A stretch of 64,000 bases of DNA from Rhizophagus irregularis (taxonomy: Eukaryota; Glomeromycota; Glomeromycetes; Glomerales; Glomeraceae). A program made the translations under genes and the position numbers. Position 1 is the first letter of the stretch. Each line of letters opens with the position of its first letter. Location of the stretch: assembly GCF_026210795.1 (NCBI RefSeq), contig NC_089434.1:4340001-4404000 (forward strand). Direction: 5' to 3'. Under the pieces are notes generated by a model. It was given only the letters and a program-made list of their open reading frames with translations. It had not been told where the DNA came from and made no database searches. This document shows, one piece after another, positions 12,230-25,504 of the stretch.

Positions 12230-13630
12230 ATGGTACAACTAGTTGAAGACGTTCTCTTGCTAATTTTCATCGAATTGCAAAATGATCCCGCTTCCTTATA
12301 TTCATGTATTTTAGTTAATAAAACATGGTGTCGAATAGCTGTACCTATATTATGGAAATATTTTTCCTATGCTTACAAAAACCCTTACAATCATAAACGA
12401 GAATCGCGTGAAAAACTTTACAATGTTATTGCGCATTTCTTACCAAATAGCTCAAAAGATAAATTGGCTAAAAATGACATCAAATTACCCTTAAATCTGA
12501 TTTCAAATATGTTATTGTTTAATTACATGGAATTTTTTACTCGTCTCACATCTGCTTTGATTGAAGATATGGCACGACTTTTAATTAAGGAGAATTCTAA
12601 TTATAAAATAAATTTGGTAGAGAATGAAATTTACAACTTAATTTTTAATAGATGTAAAAATATTAGGCATTTCAATTGGAATACTCAGGCACAATTATAC
12701 TTATGTCCAAATGCAGAAGAATTTTTTTCTAATATACGTTCATTAGAATTTAATTTTTTATTCATAACTCCAGTAATGTTACTTAAACTTGCTGTGATTT
12801 GTCAAAATATAACGGATCTTAAGATACACGATTGTGATGAAGACAGTTTAGATTTGGTTCTATTTATTAAAATGCAAAATAATTTGCGGTCTTTGAGTTT
12901 AAATTTTAATAACAAGGAAGAACAATACATACAATTAAGCAATATTATTGGTCAAAAAGCTGTTTTATTAAAAAAAATTTCATTAGGACCGGTGATTACA
13001 TTAATTCGACCTACGTTTTTTCCATCATTAACATATTTGCAATATTTGTTCCTAAATAATAATGATTGTGATTTATATGAGAGCGTGAACTGGCAAGAAT
13101 GGGAACACTATATAAATATGACCACTTTTCCATATCTTCAATACCTTAAAACTTTATATTTATTAAGTAGTATTGAATGTTTAATAATTGAAAGATCTGG
13201 AGAAAAAATTTTAGAAATTGATGTATACCATCCACTTAAGACCCAGGATTATCCAACTGAAAATAAAAAATTAATTAAAATGATCTCTCTACGTTGTCCA
13301 AAGATAATAAAGTTAACTTTGGACGTTGATCCTGATAATTTAGAAGAAATCAGTAATCTTCTTTCAAATTGTTCATTGTTGGAAAAAATATATTTTACAA
13401 CAAAAAACTATATATATCCTAATGGAGATAAACTACTAAAAATTATGAGCAATAAATCACCTGCTACATTGCGAGAATTTTCATTTGTAGACAAATGGAA
13501 TTTCTCATTAAAAGGATTAGAGTCATTTCTTGAAGATTGGAAAAATAAAAATCAATTTCCAATCAAATTTACTCATTATTACAAGGAATTCCCAAAAAGT
13601 TTTTGTTGGGTTTTTGTAAAAAAAATGTAA
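12230..13630 (+). CDS. F-box protein, intact
   Basis: A 466-codon single-exon ORF. Residues about 3-45 form an F-box (LVEDVLLLIFIELQND, SLYSCILVNKTWCRIAVPIL with the conserved Pro and Trp), the module that binds Skp1 in SCF ubiquitin ligases. The rest is a long leucine-rich region with irregular LRR-like spacing, which would be the substrate-binding part. Length and layout match the large F-box family of Rhizophagus. The start is the first ATG after a pyrimidine/T-rich leader ending TTTATCTCTATTCATA. No frameshift is seen, in contrast with most genes here. The substrate is unknown. Confidence 0.85.
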   Translation: MVQLVEDVLLLIFIELQNDPASLYSCILVNKTWCRIAVPILWKYFSYAYKNPYNHKRESREKLYNVIAHFLPNSSKDKLAKNDIKLPLNLISNMLLFNYMEFFTRLTSALIEDMARLLIKENSNYKINLVENEIYNLIFNRCKNIRHFNWNTQAQLYLCPNAEEFFSNIRSLEFNFLFITPVMLLKLAVICQNITDLKIHDCDEDSLDLVLFIKMQNNLRSLSLNFNNKEEQYIQLSNIIGQKAVLLKKISLGPVITLIRPTFFPSLTYLQYLFLNNNDCDLYESVNWQEWEHYINMTTFPYLQYLKTLYLLSSIECLIIERSGEKILEIDVYHPLKTQDYPTENKKLIKMISLRCPKIIKLTLDVDPDNLEEISNLLSNCSLLEKIYFTTKNYIYPNGDKLLKIMSNKSPATLREFSFVDKWNFSLKGLESFLEDWKNKNQFPIKFTHYYKEFPKSFCWVFVKKM

Positions 13631-13924
13631 GATAAATTAATATAACAAATTTAGTACAATTATAAAATGTTTTCGTATGGCATTTAAAATAAATTTGTTA
13701 CAAATATGCATTAGCATTTGATTTTGCACTTTATATTGCGTTTTTGGTTCATTCTTCCAAATTTGAGTATTGTAGTTCCATGGAAATCAAAGACTAATTT
13801 GCATACTTGGAATTACATTCAAATAATGAATCTAAATAAAATGCATTTATAATGGATCAAATTATTTCATTCTAATTTAAGAAAAAAGAAGAATGGAAAT
13901 TTCATTTTTAAGAAATATTTTCAG
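13631..13924. other. 3' flank of the F-box gene
   Basis: AT-rich, no coding signal. Probably the 3' UTR and a spacer. Confidence 0.4.
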
Positions 13925-14085
13925 AATTTATGTGGAAAGATTAATTTAAATGTTGAAAATGCTTCAGGTGTTTTGACTTTATTAACAACAGCAAATGAAT
14001 TTGAATTATATTCACTTGTTAAGAATTTTTAATTATATGATAATCAAAAAGAATTTATTAAAACAAGTTTATGCTTTATACTGTG
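13925..14085 (+). pseudogene. Fragment of a BTB domain gene
   Basis: One frame reads GKINLNVENASGVLTLLTTA, then ANEFELYSLVKNF, a stop, and LYDNQKEFIKTSL. This matches the segment of BTB-TLDc proteins just after the YIYGG/YLYCGKI motif. No other part of the gene was found nearby, so this is an isolated relic. Confidence 0.6.
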
Positions 14086-14952
14086 CTTTAGTTGAGCTAG
14101 CTATTGTACTATTATTATTTAAAAATACTATTTTTGCCACTTATATCTTTTGATACGAACCACAGACTTTTGAGTCGAATTATGCTACGAAAAATCATGA
14201 CATCCATGAAATAATAAAAATATTTTGGTTTTGTCCTACATTTATCAAAAAAAAAATTCCATGTAGTCGATAATAGGAAATAGAATTAATGGAATTGAAT
14301 ATAAAATATTTAATTTATTATATTTGAAATGTTTGTAAATGTTAGAAATGATGTCATTTATCTTACTTTTTACATTTTAAAATTTTGTATTGTAAAATTG
14401 TATAGCTAAGCAGAGTAAAATTATGAAGAGTAAGTTACTTACTTATTTACTGTTTTTATTCCGTTTAAAATTTTATATTGATAATATTTTTTGTTTAATA
14501 TTTGTATCATATTTTATAACAAATTAATATGAATAATTGTTTATAGTTGTTAATAATTTTAGGAGGAAAAGTTTTTTTGAGAGTTTAAAAAATAAACTCA
14601 ATCCTTATTTGGCAAGTATTGCCGGGAGAGAAGATTTCAATTAACTAATAATTCTTCATCAGCGCTTTTCAAACGATTAAAATAATTCAGCCCACGCATT
14701 CGCAGTAAAAGGTTTCAACAATTACTAGATTATTTAATTACGTCATATTGTAGTCACATTGGGATCTATTTACAAAATCTCTTTTTTTTTAGAATGACAT
14801 ATATTAGTATATTAGATATAGTAACAATAATTCAAATATGACATAAAGTAATAAGTTGTTAATGATTTAATGAAACTTTTTTTTTATTGCATTTTCTTTA
14901 ATAATAAAGCAATCTGTCTAATCAACTAAGGTTAGAATTCATGTTTATTTAT
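14086..14952. other. Intergenic, no gene seen
   Basis: AT-rich, with stops in all frames. A T-rich run lies near 14780 and 14880. Confidence 0.5.
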
Positions 14953-17745
14953 CTATTTTAATAATAAGTTTAAACCTTTTTCAGCTTCTTGGCATCCATT
15001 TTCTGCTGCTTTTTTGTACCAATAAATGGCATTCTCAACATTTTTTTCGGTTCCTTCTCCCCGTTCATATAAAGATGCGAGGTTGTATTGTGCATCAACA
15101 TTTCCTCCTTTTGCAGCCATTGTAAAATAATTAAATGCTTTTTCTTTATCAATAACGATTTGAATTCCATAATTATAAATATACCCAACTTTATATTGAG
15201 CAATTATATATCCTTGATCAGCCGATTTCTTATAGAATTCAAATGCTCTTGTTTCATTTTGACGAATACCTTTACCTAATTCATAAAATTCACCTAATTA
15301 ATACAATGCAATTTTATTGTCATTTTCTGCAGCTTTATGATACCAATAATTGACTTTGTCTAAATCATTCACTATTTCATCATCATTTTTAATAAAATTA
15401 ATTTGGATGTTTAGTATATAATTCAAACCCCTTTTCTTTATTAATTTCAGTTCCTATTCCATTTACGTAATAATATCCAAGTATAAATTTTGCACCTATA
15501 TATCCACTTACAGCCGATTTTTTATAAAATTCAAATGCTTTAATTTCATCTTTATTTACACCTTTTCCCAACTCATACCATTCTCCTAAATTATTTTGTG
15601 CAACTTCATCACCATTTTCTGCTGCTTTTTGGTACCAGTAAAGAGCTTTTTAATATCCCTATCAATTCCAATTCCACATGAATAATAATATCCAAGTTGA
15701 CATTGAGCATCTACATTACCTTTTCCAGCTAAATCTTTAACTAATTCAACCGCTTTTTTCTCATTTTTATCAACCCCTTTTCCGAATTGATAACATTTAC
15801 TTAAATTGTATTGTGCATTAGTGTTTCCTTTTTCAGTTGCTATACTATATAATTCAAATGCTTCTGATTTGTTAACTTCAGTTCCAATTCCTTTATCATA
15901 ATAATATCCAAGCTTAAATTGGGCATCTGCATTACCTTTTCCAGCTAAATCTTTTATTAATTCAAATGCTTTTTTCTCATCTTTATCAACTCCTTTTCCT
16001 AATTGATAACAGTTACCTAAATTGTATTGTGCACCAATATTCAGCAGCTGCTTTGTATAATTCAAATGCTTTTGATTTATTAATTTCAGTTCCAATTCCT
16101 TTTGAATAATAATATCCAAGTTGGCATTGAACATCTACATCACCCTTTTCAGCTAAATCTTTTATTAATTCAAATGCTTTTTTTCCATTCTTATCAACTC
16201 CTTTTCCAAATTGATAACAATTTGCAAGATTAAATTTTGCACTTGTATTTTCATTATTAGCTGCTTTCTGATACCAATACACTGATTTTATAGTATTTTG
16301 TGCAATTCCAATACCAAATTCATAGCAATTCCCTAAATAAAATTGAGTAATAATATTACCACTTTCTGCAGATTTTTGAAACCAATTAAATGCTAAATTA
16401 TGATTACATTCAATTCCATATCCACCATCATAATAACATTTTCCAAGATAAACTTGTGCAAATGAATAATTATTTTCAGATGCTTTTAAAAATAGTTCAT
16501 AATAAAGTAATCCAAGTAAATAAACATATTGTGGATTTACTTGATTAGATAGCCATTTAATGAGATCGTCCAAGCTTTGATTTAATTCTAATACTTGTTG
16601 ATTAATAAATTGCTTAATATCTTGAAAATTAATACCTTCCCTATCATGTTTGCTGTTTATTTCTTCAACTAAATTTTCAACAACTATATTGTTTACCTTA
16701 TCAAATGTCGACCCATATGAAAAATATTGATGAATTTGTTTGAATTGTTGTATTTGATAAATTTTTCTCAGCATCCATTAAATTTAATCCAGTATTTGAC
16801 ATCAATTCATTATTTAAATCCATGGTCCCAATTGATTCTATTAGTTGATTGTTTTCTTTTTCTTTATTAACAGTATCAATAACTATATCATCTTGTTTAG
16901 GAAATATTAGTTTATAAAGGATTGAAACGACATTTTGTATATTTGGGCGTTCATCTGGCTCATATAACCAACATTCTAGTTATTTAAATATTGTTAAACT
17001 TTCTTTCAAGAAATTTATTAATTTATAAAATTATTAATATAAATTACCTGTATACAAATTACTATACTCTTTAGGAGTATTATCAATAATTTCTTCTCGC
17101 TTTCCATTTGCTATGGATAAGATTAAGCTTACATCATAATTATAATTAAAAAATGGTCGACGGCCACTTGAAATTTGCCACATTAAAACTCCTATTCCAT
17201 ATACATCAGATTTTTTGTTTAATTTGTAACCTTGATCATTTAACTTTTTGGGGTCAATGAAAGGTATTACGCCAAGTATTTTTGATACATTGCTTGATAC
17301 CTCGGCGATTTTTTTTGATAAACCAAAATCCGTCAGTTCTAGATTTTTCTGATGTACAAGTATATTATCTGCATGCTATTATTATAAAGAATCTTATTTA
17401 GTAAGAATATAATCAAATAATCAAATAATCAAATAACAAATTACAAAGCTAATAATTTATTATTACCAGATCACGATGAATATTATTACAATCATGTAAA
17501 CATTCTAATGCAGTGGCTAGTTGAAATGCTAACTGATACTTATCGGTCCAAGTGAGTTCATTAAAATGCTCATTTAAATAAGTTTTTAATGTACCATTAT
17601 TAGCATATTCTAAGACTAACGAATATTTTTCTGGATACAAAGATTATATTAAAAATGAAGCTCATTCAATAATGTATAATATATATCAAACTTAAAACTT
17701 ACCATTTTCTACTTTCGTTATTCCATAAAACCGGACAAAAATATC
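14953..17745 (-). pseudogene. Protein kinase with Sel1 repeats, truncated and frameshifted
   Basis: Reading on the minus strand: VRFYGITKVEN (to 17703), intron 17631-17702, [16 protein letters not shown] and IHRDL, intron 17376-17466, [29 protein letters not shown], intron 16976-17047, then ECW...RP and a linker to about a dozen Sel1 repeats (pattern A..YNLGNCYQ.GKGV..D..KAFE). It is a TKL-like kinase with catalytic HRD and DFG but no Gly-loop or VAIK lysine: the N-lobe is missing where a repeat block begins (about 17745-17813). Sel1 repeats are alpha-helical interaction scaffolds. Frameshifts lie at about 16710, 16045, 15650 and 15390, and a TAA at 15298-15300. The final stop is TAG at 14953-14955. 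All three introns join in frame, so only truncation and indels broke it. Confidence 0.8.
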
Positions 17746-17812
17746 AAGCACGTACAGATAAAAACATCAAGCCTTTTTTTTTCTTTTTTTTTATATAATC
17801 CGATTTAGCGTG

Positions 17813-18361
17813 TTGAGCGTATAATAGAGTGTGTGAAAGAATGTCAAATTTTCTATGAAGTGTTTAGTGTAGGACGAGTATTATTATTTAATGTGTTTGT
17901 AGTTAAAAGAGATTGGAGGGTGCACGAGTTGATGAGTAGCATATAATAGAGTATGTTCTATTTATTCCCTGACTATATAATGTGGAAAGAACGAGATCGG
18001 TAGTGTTTGATGTGTAACATCGATTATTATTCGATGTTTTTTTCTTTTTTTTGTCTTCTATAGTTAGGGAAGATGAAAAAATATATGAGTTGATGGATAG
18101 TATATAGTAGGATCGTTCTGTTTACTTTTTTGTCTTGTAGGGAACGTTAAATTCCTTATTGATGAAATTGAGATCAAAAATGTTTGATGTGCAACAAGAA
18201 TTATTATTTGATGTATTTGAAATTAAGGAGCTGTAGTATTACTGCTGGAAGGAACGTTAAATTTTATGAAGTTGGGATCAAGTTGTCTGATGTGTGATGA
18301 AGAATATTATTTGATGTATTTTTTCCTTTTATCTTGTGTTGTTAAAGTAGATGGAAAAATA
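17813..18361. repeat. Second copy of the 1.9-kb repeat block
   Basis: Closely matches 1863-2405 in the same orientation from AGCGTATAATAGAGTGTGTG to a shared GTAGATGGAAAAATA. It starts where the kinase-Sel1 relic loses its N-lobe. No terminal repeats or ORF seen. Confidence 0.75.
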
Positions 18362-19319
18362 CTTTAATTATCCATCCAAAATAAATATATGACCGAGCTA
18401 TTTCATTTTGTAATTTATTTAATTCTATAGTAGCAATGTTCGAAAATTCTAAATAAAAATAAAGATTTTTCCCTAAGTTCACTGGCAGCCCATGCCCAAA
18501 TTTTCCAATATTAAGATGTGCCGTCGTGGAGCGTCCTTAACCTAAGGTGAGGGTGTAGACCTTTAACCTAAACTGGGATGTACGATTAAAATTTGACGAA
18601 TTTCATTGGTCAAATTTCGTTTTGTGTTTATCTTAGAAAAATTTTCGTGATGTTTTTTCGCGCAAAGAAATATTTATCTTATATAAAAAATTCTTGTACT
18701 ATAGCGTTTTAAGAAAAGAGCAAATGAAATATTTATCTAAAATAACTTTCATAATTCTTACAATTTTTATTTTATTTATAAATTTGTTGTAAATATATTA
18801 TTTATTATTTATTTTTTTTTTTAAAAAAAAAGATAAATAGACCATATTTTTGAACTAGATATTTTTACAAATAAAACATGACTAAAGAATTTATGTAAAA
18901 CTTCTATAAAAGCTTTTGGGGCTTTTAAGCTTAACACTAATAATATATTTTTACTTTTTATCCTAAGTTTTCAATAAAAAATATTTCAGTAAATTTTGTA
19001 TTTAAAAAATTACTTCAACCGCAAAATAAAATAAAAATAAAAATTAATAAATTAAAAAAGAAAGTGACATATAAATAATAATCATTTTATTATATATACC
19101 AAATCTCTAAAGCGTCGTGCCGTCGTGATTGTCCACATTACATCATCATGCACGTGACAAGAAAGTATATCCAAATTTTACGAATTTTACTATATAACAA
19201 TGCCCGTTACAACCTCTGGGTCCAAGAGGACGAGTGGTTATCAGCTCCTTTCTCCCTCTTATAAATAGACCAACTTTCATTAGGACAATACCATAGTCTT
19301 CGGCAAAAAGTATCATTCC
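18362..19319. other. Intergenic, no gene seen
   Basis: AT-rich. A less AT-rich stretch at 18480-18600 (CCTTAACCTAAGGTGAGGGT) has no ORF. The phrase GTGCCGTCGTG occurs at about 18518 and again near 19118. Confidence 0.45.
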
Positions 19320-19327
19320 GTCTATGA

Positions 19328-20237
19328 TAAAGATGGTCATCGGTCCTAAAAGACCGCGGTCCTACGGTCCTACACCATAAAAAGACGGACCGGTCCGTCT
19401 TAGTGTAGGACCGCGGTCTTTCGGTCCTGTATCACATATAATAAGACCGTCGGTCTTTTTAAGGACCGCAGTCTTTTTAAGACTTTTTCTTTTTTTTTTA
19501 CAAATAAAAAAATTTTTTTCCTTAACTTTATTAGGAATAGCCTTGTTTTATAAATATGAACACTAATCGGGATGTTTTTAAATATACAAATTTTTTTTTT
19601 ACAAATGATCATCACATGCGTCATGCACTTACTATTATTGTATTGGTGATAATAATCGTGATATCTCGCCATCCAGTGATTATAAAAATATGAAACTACC
19701 ACCATTCGAATCGTCTCAATGAGGCGCGTCGAATGGTATCAAAATCATTATTTTATAATCAATAGAAAAAAAATTTACATCGGCAAAACTATTTGATAAC
19801 AAATTCAATAATTTCCGGCTATCTATCGATCCTGGAAATATGATTTAGCCACCATTCGACGCGTCTCGTTGAGACGATTCGAATGGTAGTGGTTTCATCA
19901 TTTTATGATCACTGGATGACGAGATATTCCGCTTAAACGCTTTTTTGGAGTTAGCGTTTTGACAGGCAACTCTACAAGTGGGAGAAGTGATTGTCATTGT
20001 TTATTGGTTTAGAATTGGTCGGTCTTTATATTATTTTATAAAGACCTTCATCAGATTAATAGATTTATTCAATATAAAAATCATTTATTATATGAAGACC
20101 GATATGAGGACTGGTCGGTCCTCGGGACCGGTCCTACTGCGCCACAAAAAAATGCAAGACCGCGGTCTGGTCCTACAAGTCCCGGGACCGACTGGTCCAG
20201 GACCGAGTAGGACCGGTAGGACCGATGACCATCCTTA
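19328..20237. mobile_element. 910-bp hAT-like non-autonomous element
   Basis: Flanked by an exact 8-bp duplication GTCTATGA (19320-19327 and 20238-20245). Ends are TAAAGATGGTCATCGGTCCT and the complement of TAAGGATGGTCATCGGTCCT. An 8-bp target site and a TA-R-N-G start fit the hAT superfamily. Both subterminal regions are packed with GGTCC/GGACC words (19340-19480 and 20097-20225), unusual in this AT-rich genome. It has no transposase ORF. A second long inverted repeat is nested in the centre. Confidence 0.85.
19655..19945. repeat. Nested inverted repeat with GTCTC palindromes
   Basis: About 100 bp at 19660-19762 (CATCCAGTGAT...CCATTCGAATCGTCTCA) is repeated inverted at 19838-19945. Each arm contains a CGTCTC/GAGACG palindrome within a CCATTCGA...TCGAATGG hairpin. 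The same hairpin occurs in the tandem array at 35.9-36.3 kb and at 37.67 kb, so it is a dispersed family, here captured inside the hAT-like element. Confidence 0.7.
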
Positions 20238-20245
20238 GTCTATGA

Positions 20246-23200
20246 CAGTATTTACAGACGGCATTTTTCAAAATGAAAGATCAATAGTATAAAATTATCG
20301 TGAAATTATTTTTACAGGATTTTTTGTTACCCTTTGTTATTTTTTCTTTTAATATCCCTGATAGAACTGATCATGCCTAAATAGTTCGAGGTTTGTTTTT
20401 TTAGGCGGGACGTCTCACGTGTGGGATTAGGTTTCAACTATTAGAATGTTTAGTTTTATTACTTTATTTTAGAGTGATTACTACATGGTGTTGTACCTTC
20501 GTTCTGTCGTCATGTTAAAAATAAAAATAAAAATAAAAAAAAAGCCCGTTAGATACAAACTACTTTATTTAATAAAACACGAATGTTGCTAGAACTAACA
20601 ACTAATACATAAAAAAATTGCGAATATATCGTTGTTACATGATGCAAGTACAAGTAAAAACCTACTATGATAAGAAGAATTTTGGATATGAATACTACTA
20701 TAACATCTTCGTTGGTACTGTTAGCAAAGGTTTTTCTGCGGGATAAATTTAAAGAAGGAAATCATTACTTACTTCACTTTTGATGGAACGTATTGAACTT
20801 TGAATAATCGGTTTCATTTAGAAACAATAATATTCAATCATTTTTTTATTTTTTTACTTATTTATTTCTGGTTGTTTTACCGACAAATGGTTTACTGACA
20901 ATTTCACCAAAAAAGTGTCATTTCGACAAAAAAATTTAAATTATTTTTCTTTTTCCAGTTTTGTTCATCACAACTAAAATGATTGATTTGTAATAAAAGA
21001 TTTAAAAAATTTGGGGTTACGTATTTATAATAATCACTAAATTAGGAATACTAAAAAGATATACGATAAGACATAATAATATGGTTTTTTTTTAAAAAAG
21101 GAAAAGATTTATATTTAATTTTTATTATAACATTCAAAAATTACCATATACATACTATATATACAGTATGTCGATGAAATGATAGTCGGTGTAAGTAATT
21201 GTCTATGAATTGAATGTATCCTTTTATTGGTTCTATAAATTAAAAAGAAATAATAAAATTTGATTTGACAGCATATTATGCTGATTCCTTTCATAAATAG
21301 ATCATCATGATTTCTTTAATGAACGCACTGTGAATTTTTTTTTTTAAAAAAATGCCACTTTACTAAAAAAGAATCATTCAACTTTTATGATGATGATATT
21401 AGAAATTGAGATCGTCAATAATTTGAAGTGACCTAAAGTTTTGTAGAATTTTTAATATTAACGTTAATTAAAAGAAAAAAAAACAAATTAGAAATTTGAG
21501 TTTATATTTATATTAGAATTGCAGAAAATACAGAAGAAATGTTTAATCATTTACTTACATTTAAGGATTTAATATTTTAATAATTTGAAAATAATTATAA
21601 TTCTCTTAAATTTATTTCTCGATATAATATGATTGATACCCCGATAGATTTTTTTTTTTTTTTGAAAATCTAGGAAATAAAAATTTCACGTCATATTTGT
21701 CATATTCGTCATATTTGGACATCAAACATCAGACCGTTCAAAAAAAAAAAGAGTTGCAAATTACGTGATCGGTTATGTTAGACAACCCTTTTCCACCATT
21801 GATCAATATTGATAAGCTCATTATGGTAGAGGTAAATCGCACATTGGTGGCACAGTTACAATTTTATTGATGTAACATTTCTGTTTTGCGCGCTTTTATC
21901 ATGTTACAAAAAATTTTTTTTTTTAAAAAAAAGTATTTATTTTTTTTAATAATAATAATAATAATAAAATACATACATATTTATTTAAAAAATTGTAATG
22001 GTTTTTAATTTAACGCTACATTTTAATAAATTAAATCGCAATATGAGTATACTTGTGAATTGTAATTTATTAATCTCAAAGAATATTAAATAGATTGATA
22101 TACAGGAAGTTTTGTGTTGAACACTAAATGTTTGGTTTATAAATTAAATATTGAATTTAAACTATGTATGTATTGTTTTGTTTATCTATTTATTGATACA
22201 GATATCAGGTGTACAATAAAAACAACACTACTAATTATTTAAGAATTATTATCATTGTGTTATCAGATTATAATAGTAGATCATGTGATTTTATAGTTAA
22301 GGATGAAAAATGTGGATAGAAATAAAATACTTAGGAAGAAAAGAATGTCCAATTTATATCAAAATTAGTATTAGTTTGTGTCATGTATTTTTAATCATTC
22401 AGTGACACCAGTGAGATCAAAAGAATTTTGCTACATACAGTATAACAACATTAAAGCCAAAGAATTATTGTAAAATAAAGTCATAGCCACAAAATCACAA
22501 TTCAATTTTTATTTTATAATTTATGTTGCTAAAAAAAACTATGTTAAAAAATGGTTGCTTTAGCTGTACATCCTGAACGCGTGAATTTATTTATGAAAAA
22601 AATCAAAAAATATATTAAATATTTTTTTAGAATGAAAAAATAATTTTGGTTAATTATTAATTCCTAAATTATTTTAAGTAAAACTATCTAACTAACATTT
22701 ATTTATTATTTTTTAAATTCAAATCATTTTTTATTATATAAATCCGCGATCACACGAATTAAATCGTAATTCGTAACCTATTTCAACTTTAAGTTTACTA
22801 ATATATTATTAACAAACATTTTGAAAATTGCGGGTGCAAATTATTTCACAAAATTAGTCATCCGAAAATTTTTTTCCTTCATGCTTGATATGAATAATTC
22901 AGTGAAATATAGAAAATCATTTTAAGTTATGCGCAGCACTTATTAATATTTTACCCCCTAGAAAATCATTTGATCATTTTAACTTGGTTAATTTTAATTG
23001 GTCATTATATATATATCATTTATGCTAGGCACGTCATATCGTCATATGACTAACTATCACATACTGTACATATAACGTGTCTACATAAAATGCAAATGCA
23101 AAGGACAAGTCATATTGCCAACACCGTTAAATAGTGCGCATATGAATGTACAGTACGGTCAATATTTTATGCGTATAAAAATTTTTTGAAGGTATCACTG

Positions 23201-25504
23201 CTCAAGACATACTTTCTCTATCGTTAATTAAACTAATTTATTAGTAATCAAGATTTTTTTCAAAATTTAATAAGAACACTTTTTATGATGGGTTATATTT
23301 GGTTAATATCAATAAATTAATAATGAGGCGAGATTAGTTTATGTTATCAATTAAACTAATTTAAGCATATACCTTATATACCATTTAATAATCAACTGAA
23401 TATTACGATTAAATTCATACAATTCATATGTAAAAAAAAAATTATATGTAAAAAAATGGCGTTCAAATTCAAAAAATACATAAATTTTCTTCCTCTCAGG
23501 GCCGGAATTACATAATGTCGGCTGTAATTATCAAAAAAGGAATGCACATTGTGACACAAAAGTACGATATATGAACTTCTATTTACGTATTAGTATAATG
23601 AAACACGGATTAATAATGTAGTACGGATTCATGCCAAAATAATGTAATGTCTTAGTAATAATCACGCCTGTTTAATAAAAATAAAGAATAAAAAATAATA
23701 ATAATAAAATTGAAAGTAATAATATTCACGACACGACGTTCTAAAACTATATAACGGAGAGTTCAACGGTAATTATACCTAATTCTTAATTCAAAAAAAA
23801 TATAATACAAAAACGTTACATCTAATACTCAACGTGTTACCAATAACTTGTAGATCTTATCTTTTATCTCATCGGACCGAATTTTATTATGGTTAAAAAA
23901 CTTTAACATTAACTTAGTTAGAAAGAATACATAATAAAATTTAATTCTTAATAAATTATATTAGAATTCATATGAACAACATTAATAATATTATGTGCAT
24001 TTAATTTTTTTTTTATTAAATTTTTTAGCATAATATTAATTCAGAATAAACGTTTATACCTTATTAATTGATAATCAAAATAAATATGCTTGAGGATCAA
24101 AACTTCTTGCGACATTCCGCCTTTACCGTGAAAGTTAAAAATCTTTAATTTAGATCAAAAATGTGGTTAAAAATGTGGTTATTAAGGGTTTTCCATTTAC
24201 GTACTAGTAAAATTAATTCGGTCAAATATAGATTTACTATATTTTTATAATTTTTTGCTTGAAAAACATTATAAAAAACATATTATGCATTGTAGGTTGT
24301 ATAGTAATTATAATATAATAGTAATCATAGCAGTTTACTGCACATTAAGGAAATTAAGTTTCTGTAAACCTACAAGAAATATAAAAGATGAGATTCTAAG
24401 AAATATATCGGAGAATATCCTCGTACCTAATTATCACTTCTTGAATGTTTCATCCGAAATTAAAAAAAAAAATTACAATGTCATAAAAATAGCAACCAAT
24501 TAGGTACTTTTATCTCATTCGAATCGAATAAACCGAATAATCGGCTTTGACTTTTTTAGACGGGCTATTAACACAATTAGAAGGTACAATTTTATATAGG
24601 AAAAAATAAACAACCTAATCTAACTTTTTATGTATTAATACTTCTGCTAATATTTTTTATGTTATCATAATAATTTCCGGTTATTGTTAAAATTTTTTAA
24701 TTCTAGAATTCACGGTCTGCAATGTAAAATCTCTTGTAACGATATTCTTAAACGAAACGCATCGAACCTCCTTGATTTACAACAATTCCAAAATAGAAAA
24801 GTTCCAACAAAGAAAATTTTCATGTTGGTTTCGCAATTTTATTCAAAGTTAACATGTAAAATTTACTAAAGCGGTTATGATATCACTGTAAGACGTTACA
24901 TATCGCAGATGATCAGTAGCCGATATATACCTAAGAAAATTTATAATTATAAGATTAAAGACGATGCAAAATTTTAAATCTTACAAATACATTTAACATA
25001 CTGCATTATTATAAATGGATAAATGGGCTTAATAAGTTATTCATATATTATAAAGATAAAAAAAGTTAACGTAATTTTGCATATCTTAAATGATTCTATA
25101 AAGAAAATAAAGATGTGTGATACAAAATACAAATTATCGTCACATCTAAAATGATAAACGTTCAACTTTATACTTATAGAAGAATCTGACGGAAGATTTG
25201 AAAATCATAATTTTCGCGTGACACTATAATTTTCGTGTGTTACCTGCACACAGGAAAAAAAAAATAATTTTATAGTTAGATGTTTATTGCTTTTTTTACG
25301 TATAAATATAGCATCTAAAACCTTCTTTTTCGAAAAAATCTTTTGCAGAGAAATAACAAAAATCAACTTGATAATTTCCTAAGCAAAAGATAAAAAAAAA
25401 ATTAAATTCTCATAATTCTCATATTAAATTCAAAAATAAAATAAATAATAAAATCGCATATTTTAAATTTTTTTTTTTATTCTTCACTAATTTATTAATT
25501 CATC
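20246..25504. other. Long AT-rich intergenic region
   Basis: About 5.3 kb without a supported gene. Two short ORFs (24255-24503, 82 codons; 24684-24869, 61 codons) lack recognisable motifs. The second has somewhat more balanced codons and follows a possible acceptor (ATTCTAG at about 24702), so it could be an exon. A minus-strand hydrophobic open stretch without ATG lies at about 20560-20770. The motif TTTACCGACAAATGG/TTTCACCAAAAAAG/TTTCGACAAAA occurs at 20875-20935. No RNA gene was recognised. Confidence 0.45.

Noticed and set aside
14970-15203. 77-codon minus-strand ORF as a separate gene
   Set aside because: It is an alternate frame of the last Sel1 repeats, which read cleanly to the TAG at 14953.
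19978-20238. 86-codon ORF rich in Gly/Pro/Arg
   Set aside because: It is produced by the GGTCC/GGACC subterminal array of the hAT-like element.
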